A DNA stretch of 64,000 nucleotides from Erythrobacter sanguineus. Lineage in GTDB: Bacteria > Pseudomonadota > Alphaproteobacteria > Sphingomonadales > Sphingomonadaceae. Of this stretch, positions 54,806 through 63,499 are shown piece after piece. Under the pieces are notes generated by a model. The model had not been told where the DNA came from and searched no databases. It was given only the letters and a program-made list of their open reading frames with translations. The stretch's first letter is position 1. Each line of letters begins with the position of its first letter. Made by a program: the position numbers and the translations under genes. Location: the NCBI GenBank assembly GCA_945878845.1, contig CAMCUB010000007.1, positions 1 to 64,000 of the forward strand, written 5' to 3'.

Positions 54806-55314
54806 TGCGCTTCGGATTGACGACACTGGCGGCGGCGGGGGTGCTGATGGGCACCTCCGCCGTCGCTGCGCAGGATGACAAGGGCCTCGCCGCCGCCTCA
54901 GCCGAGCGGCTCGCCAAATCCGGCAGTTGGCGCATGAGCGCCACCGCGAAGGGCCCGGACGGCAAGCCCGAATGCACCGAAATCTGGCACTTCAAACCCG
55001 ATGGAACCGGCTTGGTCGAGAGCGGCGACGAGCGGATCGAAAACACATGGCGCACCGAGCGGAAGGAGGGCGACACCTGGCTCTATACCCGCTCGATGGC
55101 GTCCAATGGCGCTCCCGATTGTCTGGGCAAGCGCCGGGATCCCGCCAGCTTCCCTCGCAATCTGAGCGGGGTGCTGCTGATCTTCTTCAACAGTGGCGAC
55201 GCGATCCTGTGCCAGCCGACCTACAGCCGGAACGCCGACGGCAGCCTCACCCCCACGAATATGTTCAGCGAGGAAAACTGCTGGGGTCGGCTCGCTCCTT
55301 TGTCGGGCGATTGA
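54805..55314 (+). CDS. Exported hypothetical protein coupled to clpA
   Basis: The 169-residue protein has a signal peptide (RFGLTTLAAAGVLMGTSAVAA) and a lipocalin-like pattern of short strands: SWRMSATAKG, IWHFKPDGTGLVESGDERIENTWRTE, GDTWLYTRS. Four cysteines (ECTE, DCLG, LCQP, NCWG) could form two disulfides. No named family recognised. Its ATG overlaps the clpA TGA (TGATG), so it should be co-translated, but the two products are in different compartments. Confidence 0.75.
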   Translation: MRFGLTTLAAAGVLMGTSAVAAQDDKGLAAASAERLAKSGSWRMSATAKGPDGKPECTEIWHFKPDGTGLVESGDERIENTWRTERKEGDTWLYTRSMASNGAPDCLGKRRDPASFPRNLSGVLLIFFNSGDAILCQPTYSRNADGSLTPTNMFSEENCWGRLAPLSGD

Positions 55315-55354
55315 TCGCCGGAACACCGGCACCTGTTCGGGGGTTCATGCAGGC

Positions 55355-56362
55355 ATGACCGCCCCGCCCTTCTCCTGGATCCGGCCCGAGCCGTGGGGCA
55401 TCCATATCCTCCCCGCCGACGCCTGGGTCGATCCCTCGCGCGCCGTGCCTCGGGCGCTGGTGACACATGGCCATGCTGACCATGCGCGCGGCGGGCACGG
55501 GGTCACTATCGCCACGCCCGCGACGCTCGCCATCATGGAGCTGCGCTACCAGACGCGCGAGGGCGCCTCTCCGGTGGAATATGGCGAGACGGTGAGCATC
55601 GGCGGCGGCGTGACGGCGACCTACCTTCCGGCCGGCCACGTCCTCGGCAGCGCACAAATCCTGCTCGAGCACGCAGGCGAGCGGGTGATCATCACCGGCG
55701 ACTACAAGCGCGCCCCCGATCCGACCTGCGCGCCCTTCGCCGTCACCCCCTGCGACATCTTCATCACCGAGGCGACCTTCGGCCTGCCGGTCTTCACGCA
55801 CCCACCGATCACCGAGGAAATCGGGAAGCTGCTCGATGCGCGCGCGGAAAACCCGGAAAGCTGCATCCTCGTCGGCGCATATGCGCTGGGCAAGGCGCAG
55901 CGGGTGATCGCGGAGCTGCGCGCCGCCGGACATCACGAGACGATCTGGCTCCACGGCGCGATGGAGGCAATGTGTCGGTTGTATGAGGAACACGGCGTTG
56001 TGCTGGGCGATCTGCGGCTCGTCAGCGATGCGACCAAGGATCAGATGCGCGGGAGCATCGTGATGGCCCCGCCCTCGGCGCTCAATGATCGCTGGAGCCG
56101 CCGCCTGCCCGAACCCGTCACCGCGATGGCGTCAGGCTGGATGCGCGTCCGCCAGCGCGCCCGCCAGCGCGGGGTCGAGCTACCGCTGGTCATCTCCGAC
56201 CATGCCGACTGGAACGAACTCACCCGCACGATTGCGCAAGTGAACCCCGCCGAGACGTGGATCACCCACGGCCGCGAGGAAGCGCTGCTGCGCTGGTGCG
56301 AGCTGAACCAGCGCCGCGCCCGTGCGCTGGCGCTGGTGGGCTACGAGGACGAGGATGATTGA
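55355..56362 (+). CDS. Ligase-associated DNA exonuclease (metallo-beta-lactamase/beta-CASP)
   Basis: The 335-residue member of the beta-CASP DNA nucleases has the metal motif THGHADHARGGHG, LPAGHVLGSAQILLE, ITGDYKRAPD and the C-terminal HADWNELTRTI and TWITHGREEALL. In many bacteria it is found with an ATP-dependent DNA ligase and often an Lhr helicase in a repair cassette. Here the ligase lies at 56945, separated by a repeat and a reversed small gene. ATG 55355 gives the usual length. Confidence 0.93.
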   Translation: MTAPPFSWIRPEPWGIHILPADAWVDPSRAVPRALVTHGHADHARGGHGVTIATPATLAIMELRYQTREGASPVEYGETVSIGGGVTATYLPAGHVLGSAQILLEHAGERVIITGDYKRAPDPTCAPFAVTPCDIFITEATFGLPVFTHPPITEEIGKLLDARAENPESCILVGAYALGKAQRVIAELRAAGHHETIWLHGAMEAMCRLYEEHGVVLGDLRLVSDATKDQMRGSIVMAPPSALNDRWSRRLPEPVTAMASGWMRVRQRARQRGVELPLVISDHADWNELTRTIAQVNPAETWITHGREEALLRWCELNQRRARALALVGYEDEDD

Positions 56363-56375
56363 GGCGAGAGCAACG

Positions 56376-56511
56376 CCCCCCCTCCTCTTGAGAGGAGGGG
56401 CGCGAGACTTGCGAGCTTGCTCGCTAGTCGCAGCGGGGTGGTGCCTTGCGGCACGCGCGGCCCTTCGGCCCGCGCCACCACCCCCTACCCCCTCCTCTGA
56501 AGAGGAGGGGG
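56376..56511. repeat. Dispersed palindromic repeat, family B copy 2
   Basis: It has CCTCCTCTTGAGAGGAGG at one end and CCCTCCTCTGAAGAGGAGGG at the other. Between are GCGAGACTT, AGTCGCAGCGGGGTGGTGCC and CCTTCGGCCCGCGCCACCACCCC in the same order as at 30301-30436. The two differ mainly in the short hairpin after GAGACTT. It sits between convergent genes, as copy 1 does. Confidence 0.85.
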
Positions 56512-56519
56512 AGTTCGCA

Positions 56520-56834
56520 TCACTTGATCGCGGCCAGCTCGGCAGCGATCTTGGCCAGCATTTCTTCGGTGATCAGGCCTTGCGAGAAGGGCTGCAGGGC
56601 CTTGAGGCTGAGGCCCTTGAACTGCTCGTAAGCGGGGTGCTGCGACAGGTCCTGCCCGGCGAAGTTCGCGGCCAGCACGGCCTTGGCGCGCTCGTCGGCC
56701 ATCAGGGTTTCGATCGGGGTTTCGATGGTGAAGGCCGCTGCGGTGGTGGCGGTGGTCGCCATTTCATCGGCAAAAGCGGGGGCGGCGATGGCGGTCACGG
56801 CAAGAGCGACGGCGGCAAGAGGCGCAAACTTCAT
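56520..56834 (-). CDS. Small exported hypothetical protein
   Basis: The 104-residue protein has a signal peptide (KFAPLAAVALAVTAIAAPAFA). The mature part is about 80 residues and helical: FTIETPIETLMADERAKAVL and YEQFKGLSLKALQPFSQGLITEEMLAKIAAEL. Similar small exported proteins occur in Erythrobacteraceae. It is transcribed against the exonuclease and ligase genes that flank it. GGAAAC lies upstream of the ATG. Confidence 0.75.
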   Translation of the reverse strand: MKFAPLAAVALAVTAIAAPAFADEMATTATTAAAFTIETPIETLMADERAKAVLAANFAGQDLSQHPAYEQFKGLSLKALQPFSQGLITEEMLAKIAAELAAIK

Positions 56835-56944
56835 GGAGCGGTTTCCTTGTTGGGCAAAGGGCTGGAATCTGGGCTGACGGTGATGTCAGCATCGCGCTCT
56901 AGCGAATTTATGTGGCCGCGCAATGAACGGGTGGGCGGCCGCTG

Positions 56945-58543
56945 ATGGAGGAATTCGCCGCCCTGCTCGATGCGCTGGTCTACACCACCAGCCGCAACCG
57001 CAAGCTCGCGCTGATCGCGGCCTACTTGCGCGCCGCGCCCGACCCCGACCGCGGCTGGGCGCTTGCCGCGCTGACCGACGGGGTGGATTTCCCGGCGGTG
57101 AAGTCCTCGACGATCCGCAATCTGATGATGGAGCGGGTCGATCCGGTGCTGTGGGCGCTGAGCCGCGATTTCGTGGGCGATACGGCGGAGACTGCGAGCC
57201 TGCTGTGGCCCGAGCCCGAAGATGGTGCGCCGTTGCCCGACCTGTCGCTGGCCGAGGTGGTCGAGCGCCTCTCATCCCTCACCCGCGCCACCGCCCCGAA
57301 AGAACTTCCCGCGCTGTTCGACCGGCTCGACGCCAAGGGCCGCTATGCGCTGATCAAGCTCGCCACCGGGGGGATGCGGGTGGGGGTATCGGCGCGGCTC
57401 GCCAAGACCGCCTTTGCGCAGGCCTTCGAAGTCGCGGTCGAGGAGGTCGAGGAATATTGGCACGCCCTCAGCCCGCCCTACACTGAACTGTTCGCCTGGG
57501 GCGCGGGCGGCGGCCCCATGCCAGACCTCGCCCACACCCCGCGCTTCCGGCCCTTCATGCTCGCCCACCCGTTCGAGGACGGGGTGGTCGACCTCGCCGA
57601 CTACGCCGCCGAGTGGAAATGGGACGGGATCCGGGTGCAGCTGGTCCGCGCGGGCGGCGAGACGCGGGTCTATTCGCGCTCGGGCGACGATATTTCCGCA
57701 ACTTTTCCGGAGCTGCTCGACATTCTGCCGATCGATGCGGTGCTCGATGGCGAGCTGCTGGTGCGCGGCTCGGCGCAGGGCGGCGAGGCCGGGGGTGCGG
57801 CGAGTTTCAATGCGCTCCAGCAGCGGCTCGGGCGAAAGACCGTCTCCAAGGTGATGCTGCGCGATTACCCCGCTTTCGTGCGGCTCTATGATGTGCTGTT
57901 GCTGGAGGGCCGCGACTGGCGCGAGGCCCCGTGGAAGTCGCGCCGCGCGACTCTCGAAGCCCTGATGCCGCGCCTGCCGGAGAGCCACTTCGACCTCTCG
58001 CAGCTGGTCGAGGCCCCGGACTTCGCCGCCCTCGCCGCCATCCGCGACACCGCGCGCGACGAGGCGATCGAGGGCCTGATGCTCAAGCACCGCGAGAGCC
58101 CCTACGTCGCGGGGCGCAAGGTCGCCCTGTGGTACAAGTGGAAGCGCGATCCGCTGCTGATCGATTGCGTGGTGATGTACGCCCAGCGCGGCAGCGGCAA
58201 GCGCTCCAGTTTCCATTCGGACTACACCTTCGGCTGCTGGGACGGTGATCCCGATGCCGGGGCGGAGCTGCTCCCGGTCGGCAAGGCCTATTCGGGCTTC
58301 ACCGACGCGGAGCTGAAGAGGCTCGACGCCTTCGTGCGCCAGAACACGTTGAACAAGTTCGGACCTGTCCGCGAGGTGAAGCGCGCGCTGGTGTTCGAGG
58401 TGGCGTTCGATTCGGTCCACACCTCCAAGCGCCACAAGTCTGGCCTCGCCATGCGCTTCCCCCGCATCCACCGCATCCGCTGGGACAAGCCCGCTCACGA
58501 GGCGGATCGGATTGAGGGGTTGCGGGCGCTGATCAAGGATTAG
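56945..58543 (+). CDS. ATP-dependent DNA ligase (cisplatin-damage-response type)
   Basis: The 532-residue ligase has an N-terminal DNA-binding domain (residues of about 1-200), the adenylation motif EWKWDGIRVQ with the active lysine, RSGDDISATFPEL, DGELLVRG, EGLMLKHRESPY and the OB-fold motif VALWYKWKRDPL. It belongs to the bacterial LigB/LigC-like group that works with a beta-CASP exonuclease in repair, not the NAD-dependent replicative LigA. The partner exonuclease ends at 56362. Lhr helicase is not visible. Confidence 0.93.
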   Translation: MEEFAALLDALVYTTSRNRKLALIAAYLRAAPDPDRGWALAALTDGVDFPAVKSSTIRNLMMERVDPVLWALSRDFVGDTAETASLLWPEPEDGAPLPDLSLAEVVERLSSLTRATAPKELPALFDRLDAKGRYALIKLATGGMRVGVSARLAKTAFAQAFEVAVEEVEEYWHALSPPYTELFAWGAGGGPMPDLAHTPRFRPFMLAHPFEDGVVDLADYAAEWKWDGIRVQLVRAGGETRVYSRSGDDISATFPELLDILPIDAVLDGELLVRGSAQGGEAGGAASFNALQQRLGRKTVSKVMLRDYPAFVRLYDVLLLEGRDWREAPWKSRRATLEALMPRLPESHFDLSQLVEAPDFAALAAIRDTARDEAIEGLMLKHRESPYVAGRKVALWYKWKRDPLLIDCVVMYAQRGSGKRSSFHSDYTFGCWDGDPDAGAELLPVGKAYSGFTDAELKRLDAFVRQNTLNKFGPVREVKRALVFEVAFDSVHTSKRHKSGLAMRFPRIHRIRWDKPAHEADRIEGLRALIKD

Positions 58544-58553
58544 TCCCACGCCC

Positions 58554-58621
58554 CTCGTCATTGCGAGCGAAGCGAAGCAACCCATGGATTGCCGCGCGGC
58601 TGCGCCGCTCGCAATGACGAG
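58554..58621 (+). repeat. Palindromic dispersed repeat, family A copy 2
   Basis: The perfect 16-base arms CTCGTCATTGCGAGCG (58554-58569) and CGCTCGCAATGACGAG (58606-58621) enclose AAGCGAAGCAACCCATGGATTG. The unit is shorter than the copy at 5756 but has the same outer arms and AGCGAAGCAA-CCATGGATTGC core. It begins 11 bases after the ligase stop. Confidence 0.85.
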
Positions 58622-58697
58622 GGAGGGTTCGCCAAGCCTTGACGCTTGCCCCCACATGCCGCAAATAAGTTGCAAATCGCAACCGGAGAGAGAAGCC

Positions 58698-59210
58698 ATG
58701 TCCTACGCCACCGCCGCCCTTGCCACCTATGCCAACATGCTCGGCACGCTCGACACCCTCGTCGCCAGGGCCGAGGGCCACGCGAAGGGCGAGGCGCTGC
58801 TCGCGTCGCGGCTGGCCGAGGACATGTTCCCGCTCGCCACGCAGCTGCGGTTCGTGTGCAACATGCCGGGCGAGACCCTCGCGCGGATGACGGGGCTGGA
58901 CTTCGTCTCGAGCGACACCGATCCTGCAACCCTCGCCGAAGCGCGCGAACGGATCGCGGCCGCCAAAGCGCTGATCGCGGCGAGCGATCCCGCCACCTGG
59001 CCTGCCAGCGACGCAGCGGTCGACTTCACTCTCCCCAACGGCATGAGCTTCGCGATGCAGGCGCACGAATATTGCCGCGACTGGGCGATCCCGCAGCTCT
59101 ATTTCCACATGACCGCCGCCTATGCGATCCTGCGGATGGAGGGGCTTCCCATCGGCAAAGCGGAATTTGTCGGATACATGTTCAAGTACATCAAACAGCC
59201 CGCCGCCTGA
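58698..59210 (+). CDS. DUF1993-family protein
   Basis: The 170-residue protein is helical, with pattern MLGTLDTLVARAEGHAK, LAEDMFPLATQLRFVCNMPGETLARMTG and a C-terminal LYFHMTAAYAILRMEGLPIGKAEFVGYM. DUF1993 proteins adopt a DinB-like four-helix bundle; activity unknown. GGAGAGAGAAG precedes the ATG. It lies 15 bases before the YoaK-like gene and is probably co-transcribed. Confidence 0.9.
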   Translation: MSYATAALATYANMLGTLDTLVARAEGHAKGEALLASRLAEDMFPLATQLRFVCNMPGETLARMTGLDFVSSDTDPATLAEARERIAAAKALIAASDPATWPASDAAVDFTLPNGMSFAMQAHEYCRDWAIPQLYFHMTAAYAILRMEGLPIGKAEFVGYMFKYIKQPAA

Positions 59211-59225
59211 GGACACCGCCCGACA

Positions 59226-59858
59226 ATGCACCGCTACGACCCCGCGCGCCAACGCCTCGCGCTCGGCCTTGCCGGGCTGGCGGGGCTGGTGGATGCGACC
59301 GGGTTCGTGGTGGCAGGGGGCTATTTCACCTCCTTCATGTCGGGCAACACGACGCGGATGGGTGTGGAGCTGGTCCATTCCCCCGCTCTCGCGCTTGCCC
59401 CGCTGGCGCTGATCGGTGCGTTTCTGACTGGAGTGACCGGCGGCGCGATGGTCGGGCGGCGCTTTGCGGGACGGCACAAGCGGGTGCTGCTCGGATTGGT
59501 CGCGCTGCTGCTGTCGGCGGGAGCGGGATTGCTGGCGGCGGGGCTGCCGGTGCCCTTCCTCGGGCTTTCGGCCATGGCGATGGGCCTCGCCAATAATGTC
59601 TTCGTCCGCGATGGCGAGGTGACGGTCGGCGTCACCTACATGACCGGCGCGCTGGTGCGCTTCGGGCAGGGGATCGCGGCGAGGCTGGCGGGCGCGCCGC
59701 TCGAATCGACCCGAGGTTACGGGTTGTTGTGGAGCGCGCTTGCACTGGGCGCGGCCACCGGCGGCGCGCTGTGCCTGATCGCGCCGCTGTGGGCCGCGGG
59801 GCTGGCCGCGCTCGCCGCACTGGCGCTGTGGGGCTTTGCCTTCGCGGTCGAGCGCTAG
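59226..59858 (+). CDS. YoaK/DUF1275-family membrane protein
   Basis: The 210-residue protein has about six transmembrane segments. The family signature is near the N-terminus (GLAGLAGLVDATGFVVAGGYFTSFMSGNTTRMG), followed by VTGGAMVGRR and VTYMTGALVRFGQGIAARL. Function unknown; a transport role is often assumed. The TAG stop shares a CTAG with the convergent DUF167 gene. Confidence 0.92.
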   Translation: MHRYDPARQRLALGLAGLAGLVDATGFVVAGGYFTSFMSGNTTRMGVELVHSPALALAPLALIGAFLTGVTGGAMVGRRFAGRHKRVLLGLVALLLSAGAGLLAAGLPVPFLGLSAMAMGLANNVFVRDGEVTVGVTYMTGALVRFGQGIAARLAGAPLESTRGYGLLWSALALGAATGGALCLIAPLWAAGLAALAALALWGFAFAVER

Positions 59859-60136
59859 AGCTCCACCACCAAAATCTTTTCCCGAGAAGTCGCGCCGCGC
59901 AACAAGCTCACCCGCGAGGGCGCTAGCCTGAGCGCCCGCGCCACCACAGCAAGCACCGCCGCATTGGCCGCACCCTTGTCGGCAGGTGCGCGCACCTTCA
60001 CCAGCACCGCATCGGGGGTGAGCGTCACGCTTTCCTCGCGCGCGCCCGCCGTCACCCTGACCGCGAGCCGCCCGTCAGCGCCAATCCGCCCGCGCAACGC
60101 ATCCGCATCCGGCAAGAGCGCCGGAGGCCACGCCAT
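59855..60136 (-). CDS. DUF167 (YggU-like) small protein
   Basis: The 93-residue protein has the DUF167 core RLAVRVTAGAREESVTLTPDAVLVKVRAPADKGAANAAVLAVVA and the end ATSREKILVVEL. Structures of this family are known; function is not. ATG 60136 overlaps the stop of the carbonic-anhydrase-like gene (TAATG), so the two are translated together. Confidence 0.92.
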   Translation of the reverse strand: MAWPPALLPDADALRGRIGADGRLAVRVTAGAREESVTLTPDAVLVKVRAPADKGAANAAVLAVVARALRLAPSRVSLLRGATSREKILVVEL

Positions 60137-60711
60137 TACTTGAGCGCCGCCGCCACCGCTTCGGCGTGGTGCTTGGCGTTCTCGGCATAATGCGCCGTCC
60201 CGATCCGCATCCCCATGATCGCAGCGTCGTCGAGATCGCGCATCTTGCGCGCCGGACGCCCGCCCCACAACTCGCGCGGCTCCATCACCTTGCCCTCGGT
60301 AAGCATCGCACCCGCCGCGAGCATCGCGTCGCTGCCGATTACCGCCTTGTTCATCACAATCGCCCCCAACCCCACGAAACCGCGGTCGTGGATGATGCAG
60401 CCATGAACCATCGCCATGTGGCCGATCAGCACATCATCGCCGATGATCAGCGGCGAGCCCTCGGGATCGCCCGGGCGCGGCGGGTCGCAGTGGAGCACGC
60501 TCCCGTCCTGCACATTGGTTCGCGCCCCGATGCGGATCGAGAACACGTCGGCGCGCAGCACGCAATTGTACCAGATCGAGGAGCCCTCGCCGATCTCGAC
60601 ATCGCCGATGATCATGCAGCCGGGGGCGATGAAGGCGGTTTCGTGGATGCGCGGCGTCTTGCCGTGGATCGGGATGATGTTGACGCCGGGACGTGCGGGC
60701 GTTTCGGGCAT
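60136..60711 (-). CDS. Gamma-carbonic-anhydrase-family protein
   Basis: The 191-residue left-handed beta-helix protein has hexapeptide repeats (IIGDVEIGEGSSIWYNCVLRAD, RIGARTNVQDGSVLH) and histidines of the metal site in VLIGHMAMVHGCII. It is closer to the YrdA/PaaY branch than to proven carbonic anhydrases, so hydration of CO2 is possible but not certain. It lies 11 bases from the spermidine-synthase-like gene. Confidence 0.9.
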   Translation of the reverse strand: MPETPARPGVNIIPIHGKTPRIHETAFIAPGCMIIGDVEIGEGSSIWYNCVLRADVFSIRIGARTNVQDGSVLHCDPPRPGDPEGSPLIIGDDVLIGHMAMVHGCIIHDRGFVGLGAIVMNKAVIGSDAMLAAGAMLTEGKVMEPRELWGGRPARKMRDLDDAAIMGMRIGTAHYAENAKHHAEAVAAALK

Positions 60712-60722
60712 TGCGGTTCCCC

Positions 60723-62960
60723 TCAGTGGAAATTCTTCCAGATCAGATGCGGCAGGATCGAGGCATAGTCGTCACGCCACACCTCGGCCGCGGGCGGTGC
60801 GAGCGGGCGCCACTTGCCGTCGGCGGTCAGTGCCTTCAATTGCGCCGGATCGCGCGACATGGCCACCCAGGTCGATCCGGTCAGGCCCTGACCCGAGGGG
60901 TTGTCGATCCGCACCGCCGAGGCCAGCTTGCCCTCCTTCGCCAGCGCCGCCAGCACCGGCTCCAATCGGATGAAGCGGTTGGAGATATGCATCAGCAGCA
61001 GGCCATTGGGCGCCAGCGTGCGGAAATAGCCCTCCTGCGCCTCCTTGGTCATCAGGTGGAGCGGGATCGCATCGGAGGAGAAGGCGTCGACCACCAGAAT
61101 GTGGAAGCTCCCCGCCGGCAGTTTCTCGAGCTGCAAACGCGCGTCGCCGATGATCGTCGGCGCTTCCGGAGCGCAGGATTGCATGAAGGTGAACTGCCCG
61201 CGGGTCGAATAGGCGAGCACCGCCGGGTCGATCTCGAAGAAGGTCCAGGTCTGGCCCGGCTGCTTGTAGCAGGCGAGCGTGCCGACGCCGAGGCCGACCA
61301 CCCCGACGCGGGCCTTGTCGCCGAACATCGCCGGAGCCTTGGTCAGCGCCAGACCCACCCCGGCCTCGCGCCCGTAATAGGTGGTCGGCTCGAGAATGCC
61401 GTCCTCGAGGCGCTGCACCCCGTGGAGCGTGGTGCCGTGGATCAGCTGCCTGAGGCCGTCGGTCCCGTCACGCACGGTGTAGATCCCGAAATAGCTCCGG
61501 CTGCGCAGGCCCGCAAAACTGGTCTGCGCCTGCACCATCGCGCCCAATGCCGCGATCAGCGCGGCACAGGCGGCGACGAAGGCCCAGCGCCGCGCGGCGA
61601 GCAGCACCGCGGCGACGATCAGCGCGGCGAAAATCGCCACGTCGATGATGCCCCATTCGTCGCTCAGCATCGACCGATCGAACAGCCGCAGCGCGCCGAT
61701 GAACAGCGCGAACAGCAGCGCGATGATGCCGAGCCGCGCGCCCTGCTCGCTCGGGAACAGCTTGGCGAGGAAGCCCGACCACGTGCCCAGCGGCAACAGC
61801 GCGGCCGCCGCAAGGATCAGCAGCGGGTGCTCCCAGGTCCAGTCGAACACCAGCGGCGCAATCAGCGCGGTGAACAGCCCGCCGAGCACGCCGCCCGCCG
61901 ACATCACCAGATAGAACTGGGTGAGGCGCGCAGGCTCGGGCCGGTCCTCGTACAGCCGCGCGTGGAGCGCGACCGCAACCACGAACAGCAGCGTCAGGCT
62001 CGCCGCGACCGCGAGCAGGCTCGGGCGCGAGGAGCCGAGCATTGCGAGCGCTCCGGCGGCGGCGATCACCACCGGGGCGATCACGGTCATCACCCGCGCA
62101 AGGCCCCGCTTCTCGGCAAAGGCAAGGCTGAAGGACAGCAGATACAGCCCCAATGGGATCACCCACAGCAGCGGCATCGCGAAGATGTCGGTGGTGAGGT
62201 GGGTGGTGGTCGAGAGCATCAGCCCCGAAGGCACCGCCGACAGCGCCAGCCACAGGGCGATGCGCTTGGCGGAGGGCGCGGCCTCGGTCTCGGACGCCGC
62301 GGCGATCACCGCCGGGGCAGGCGCGGTGCGGCGGGCGAGCGCGACCAGCGCCACCAGCACCACCAGCGCGCCATAGCCGAACGCCCAGTAGCGGCTCTGC
62401 TCGCCGAGCGGCAGCACCGGCTCGACCAGCAGCGGATAGGCGAGCAGCCCGGCAAAGCTCCCGAGGTTGGAGGCGGCATAGAGCGGATAGGGATCGCCCG
62501 CCTTGGGATGCGCGGCGAACCATTGCTGCATCAAGGGGGCCTGCGCCGAGACGACGAAGAACACCGGGCCAATGGTCAGCAGGAACAGGTAAGGCACCCA
62601 CAGCGCTTCCTGCCCCGCTTCAGGGGGCGCAATCGCGGGGAGCGCGATCGGCAGGGTGAAGGCCGCCGCAACCAGCAGCGCCAGATGGATCAGCGCCTGC
62701 CGCCCGACCGCGAGGCGCGACAGCGCATGGGCATAGGCATAACCGCCCAAGAGCAGCGCCTGATAGACCAGCATCGCGCTGTTCCAGACGTTCGGCGCAC
62801 CCCCAAGGCGCGGCAGCGCGAGGCGCGCGACCAAGGGTTGGACGAGGAACAGCAGGAAGCTCCCGGTGAGGATCGTCACCGCAAACAGCCAGCGGCGCGG
62901 GCCAAGGCCGGGTGCGCCGGGCGCGGCAGAAATGTCGTCAGTCAAGGCTTTGGTCCCCAT
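60723..62960 (-). CDS. Fused membrane-transporter / spermidine-synthase-like protein
   Basis: The 745-residue protein has an N-terminal half with many transmembrane helices (WLFAVTILTGSFLLFLVQPLVARLALPRLGG, typical for this fusion family). The C-terminal half resembles spermidine synthase (VGVVGLGVGTLACYK; FEIDPAVLAYS; FHILVVDAFSSDAIPLHLMTKEA). The methyltransferase-like fold keeps the glycine loop, but polyamine activity is unproven for these fusions. The start overlaps the end of the GNAT gene upstream. Confidence 0.92.
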   Translation of the reverse strand: MGTKALTDDISAAPGAPGLGPRRWLFAVTILTGSFLLFLVQPLVARLALPRLGGAPNVWNSAMLVYQALLLGGYAYAHALSRLAVGRQALIHLALLVAAAFTLPIALPAIAPPEAGQEALWVPYLFLLTIGPVFFVVSAQAPLMQQWFAAHPKAGDPYPLYAASNLGSFAGLLAYPLLVEPVLPLGEQSRYWAFGYGALVVLVALVALARRTAPAPAVIAAASETEAAPSAKRIALWLALSAVPSGLMLSTTTHLTTDIFAMPLLWVIPLGLYLLSFSLAFAEKRGLARVMTVIAPVVIAAAGALAMLGSSRPSLLAVAASLTLLFVVAVALHARLYEDRPEPARLTQFYLVMSAGGVLGGLFTALIAPLVFDWTWEHPLLILAAAALLPLGTWSGFLAKLFPSEQGARLGIIALLFALFIGALRLFDRSMLSDEWGIIDVAIFAALIVAAVLLAARRWAFVAACAALIAALGAMVQAQTSFAGLRSRSYFGIYTVRDGTDGLRQLIHGTTLHGVQRLEDGILEPTTYYGREAGVGLALTKAPAMFGDKARVGVVGLGVGTLACYKQPGQTWTFFEIDPAVLAYSTRGQFTFMQSCAPEAPTIIGDARLQLEKLPAGSFHILVVDAFSSDAIPLHLMTKEAQEGYFRTLAPNGLLLMHISNRFIRLEPVLAALAKEGKLASAVRIDNPSGQGLTGSTWVAMSRDPAQLKALTADGKWRPLAPPAAEVWRDDYASILPHLIWKNFH

Positions 62961-63499
62961 TGCCCCAGCGATATCGCATATTGGATCGCCGGGTTATACG
63001 CGGGTGACATTGCCGGATCGTTGAAATCAAGCTCGGGCCGGCGTTCCATGCCCAGTTTCTCCATCAGCCGCCAGCTGCCGGTGTTGTTTTGGACGGTGAT
63101 GGCGACGATCCGGGGCGCGGCAAAGGCGGTGAACCCCCAGTCGATCACCGCCCGCATCGCCTCGAAGGCGTAGCCGCGCCGCCAACGATCCTCGCGCACC
63201 AGCCAGCCGATCTCGAAATCCTCAGGGTTGGGCGCGAGCGGGTGGGCGACATGGCGCAACCCGCAATGCCCGACCATTTCTCCGGTCGCGCGCTCCTCCA
63301 TGATCATGAAGCCATAGCCCCTTGTGGCGAACCCTTCGCGTGAGGCTTCCTGCTTGGCGGCGATGACGTCGCGCGGCTGCACCCCGCCGAGATATTGCAT
63401 CACCGCAGGCGTGTTGAGCAGCGCCATGTGCGGATCGAGGTCGTCCGCGCCGATCTGGCGCAGGATCAGCCGCTCGGTGATGAGCACGGGTGCCGTCAC
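62942..63499 (-). CDS. GNAT-family acetyltransferase (RimJ/RimL-like)
   Basis: The 185-residue protein has LITERLILRQIGADDL at the start, the acetyl-CoA-binding region GWLVREDRWRRGYAFEAMRAV and the closing NNTGSWRLMEKLGMERR. It resembles RimJ/RimL N-acetyltransferases; substrate unknown. Its ATG overlaps the stop of another GNAT gene upstream by four bases, and its end overlaps the spermidine-synthase-like gene. Confidence 0.92.
   Translation of the reverse strand: MTAPVLITERLILRQIGADDLDPHMALLNTPAVMQYLGGVQPRDVIAAKQEASREGFATRGYGFMIMEERATGEMVGHCGLRHVAHPLAPNPEDFEIGWLVREDRWRRGYAFEAMRAVIDWGFTAFAAPRIVAITVQNNTGSWRLMEKLGMERRPELDFNDPAMSPAYNPAIQYAISLGQWGPKP

Noticed and set aside
60693..63173. An 826-codon open frame on the + strand
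   Set aside because: It is antisense to the spermidine-synthase-like gene, with the same His/Arg/Gln-rich shadow composition and no motif.
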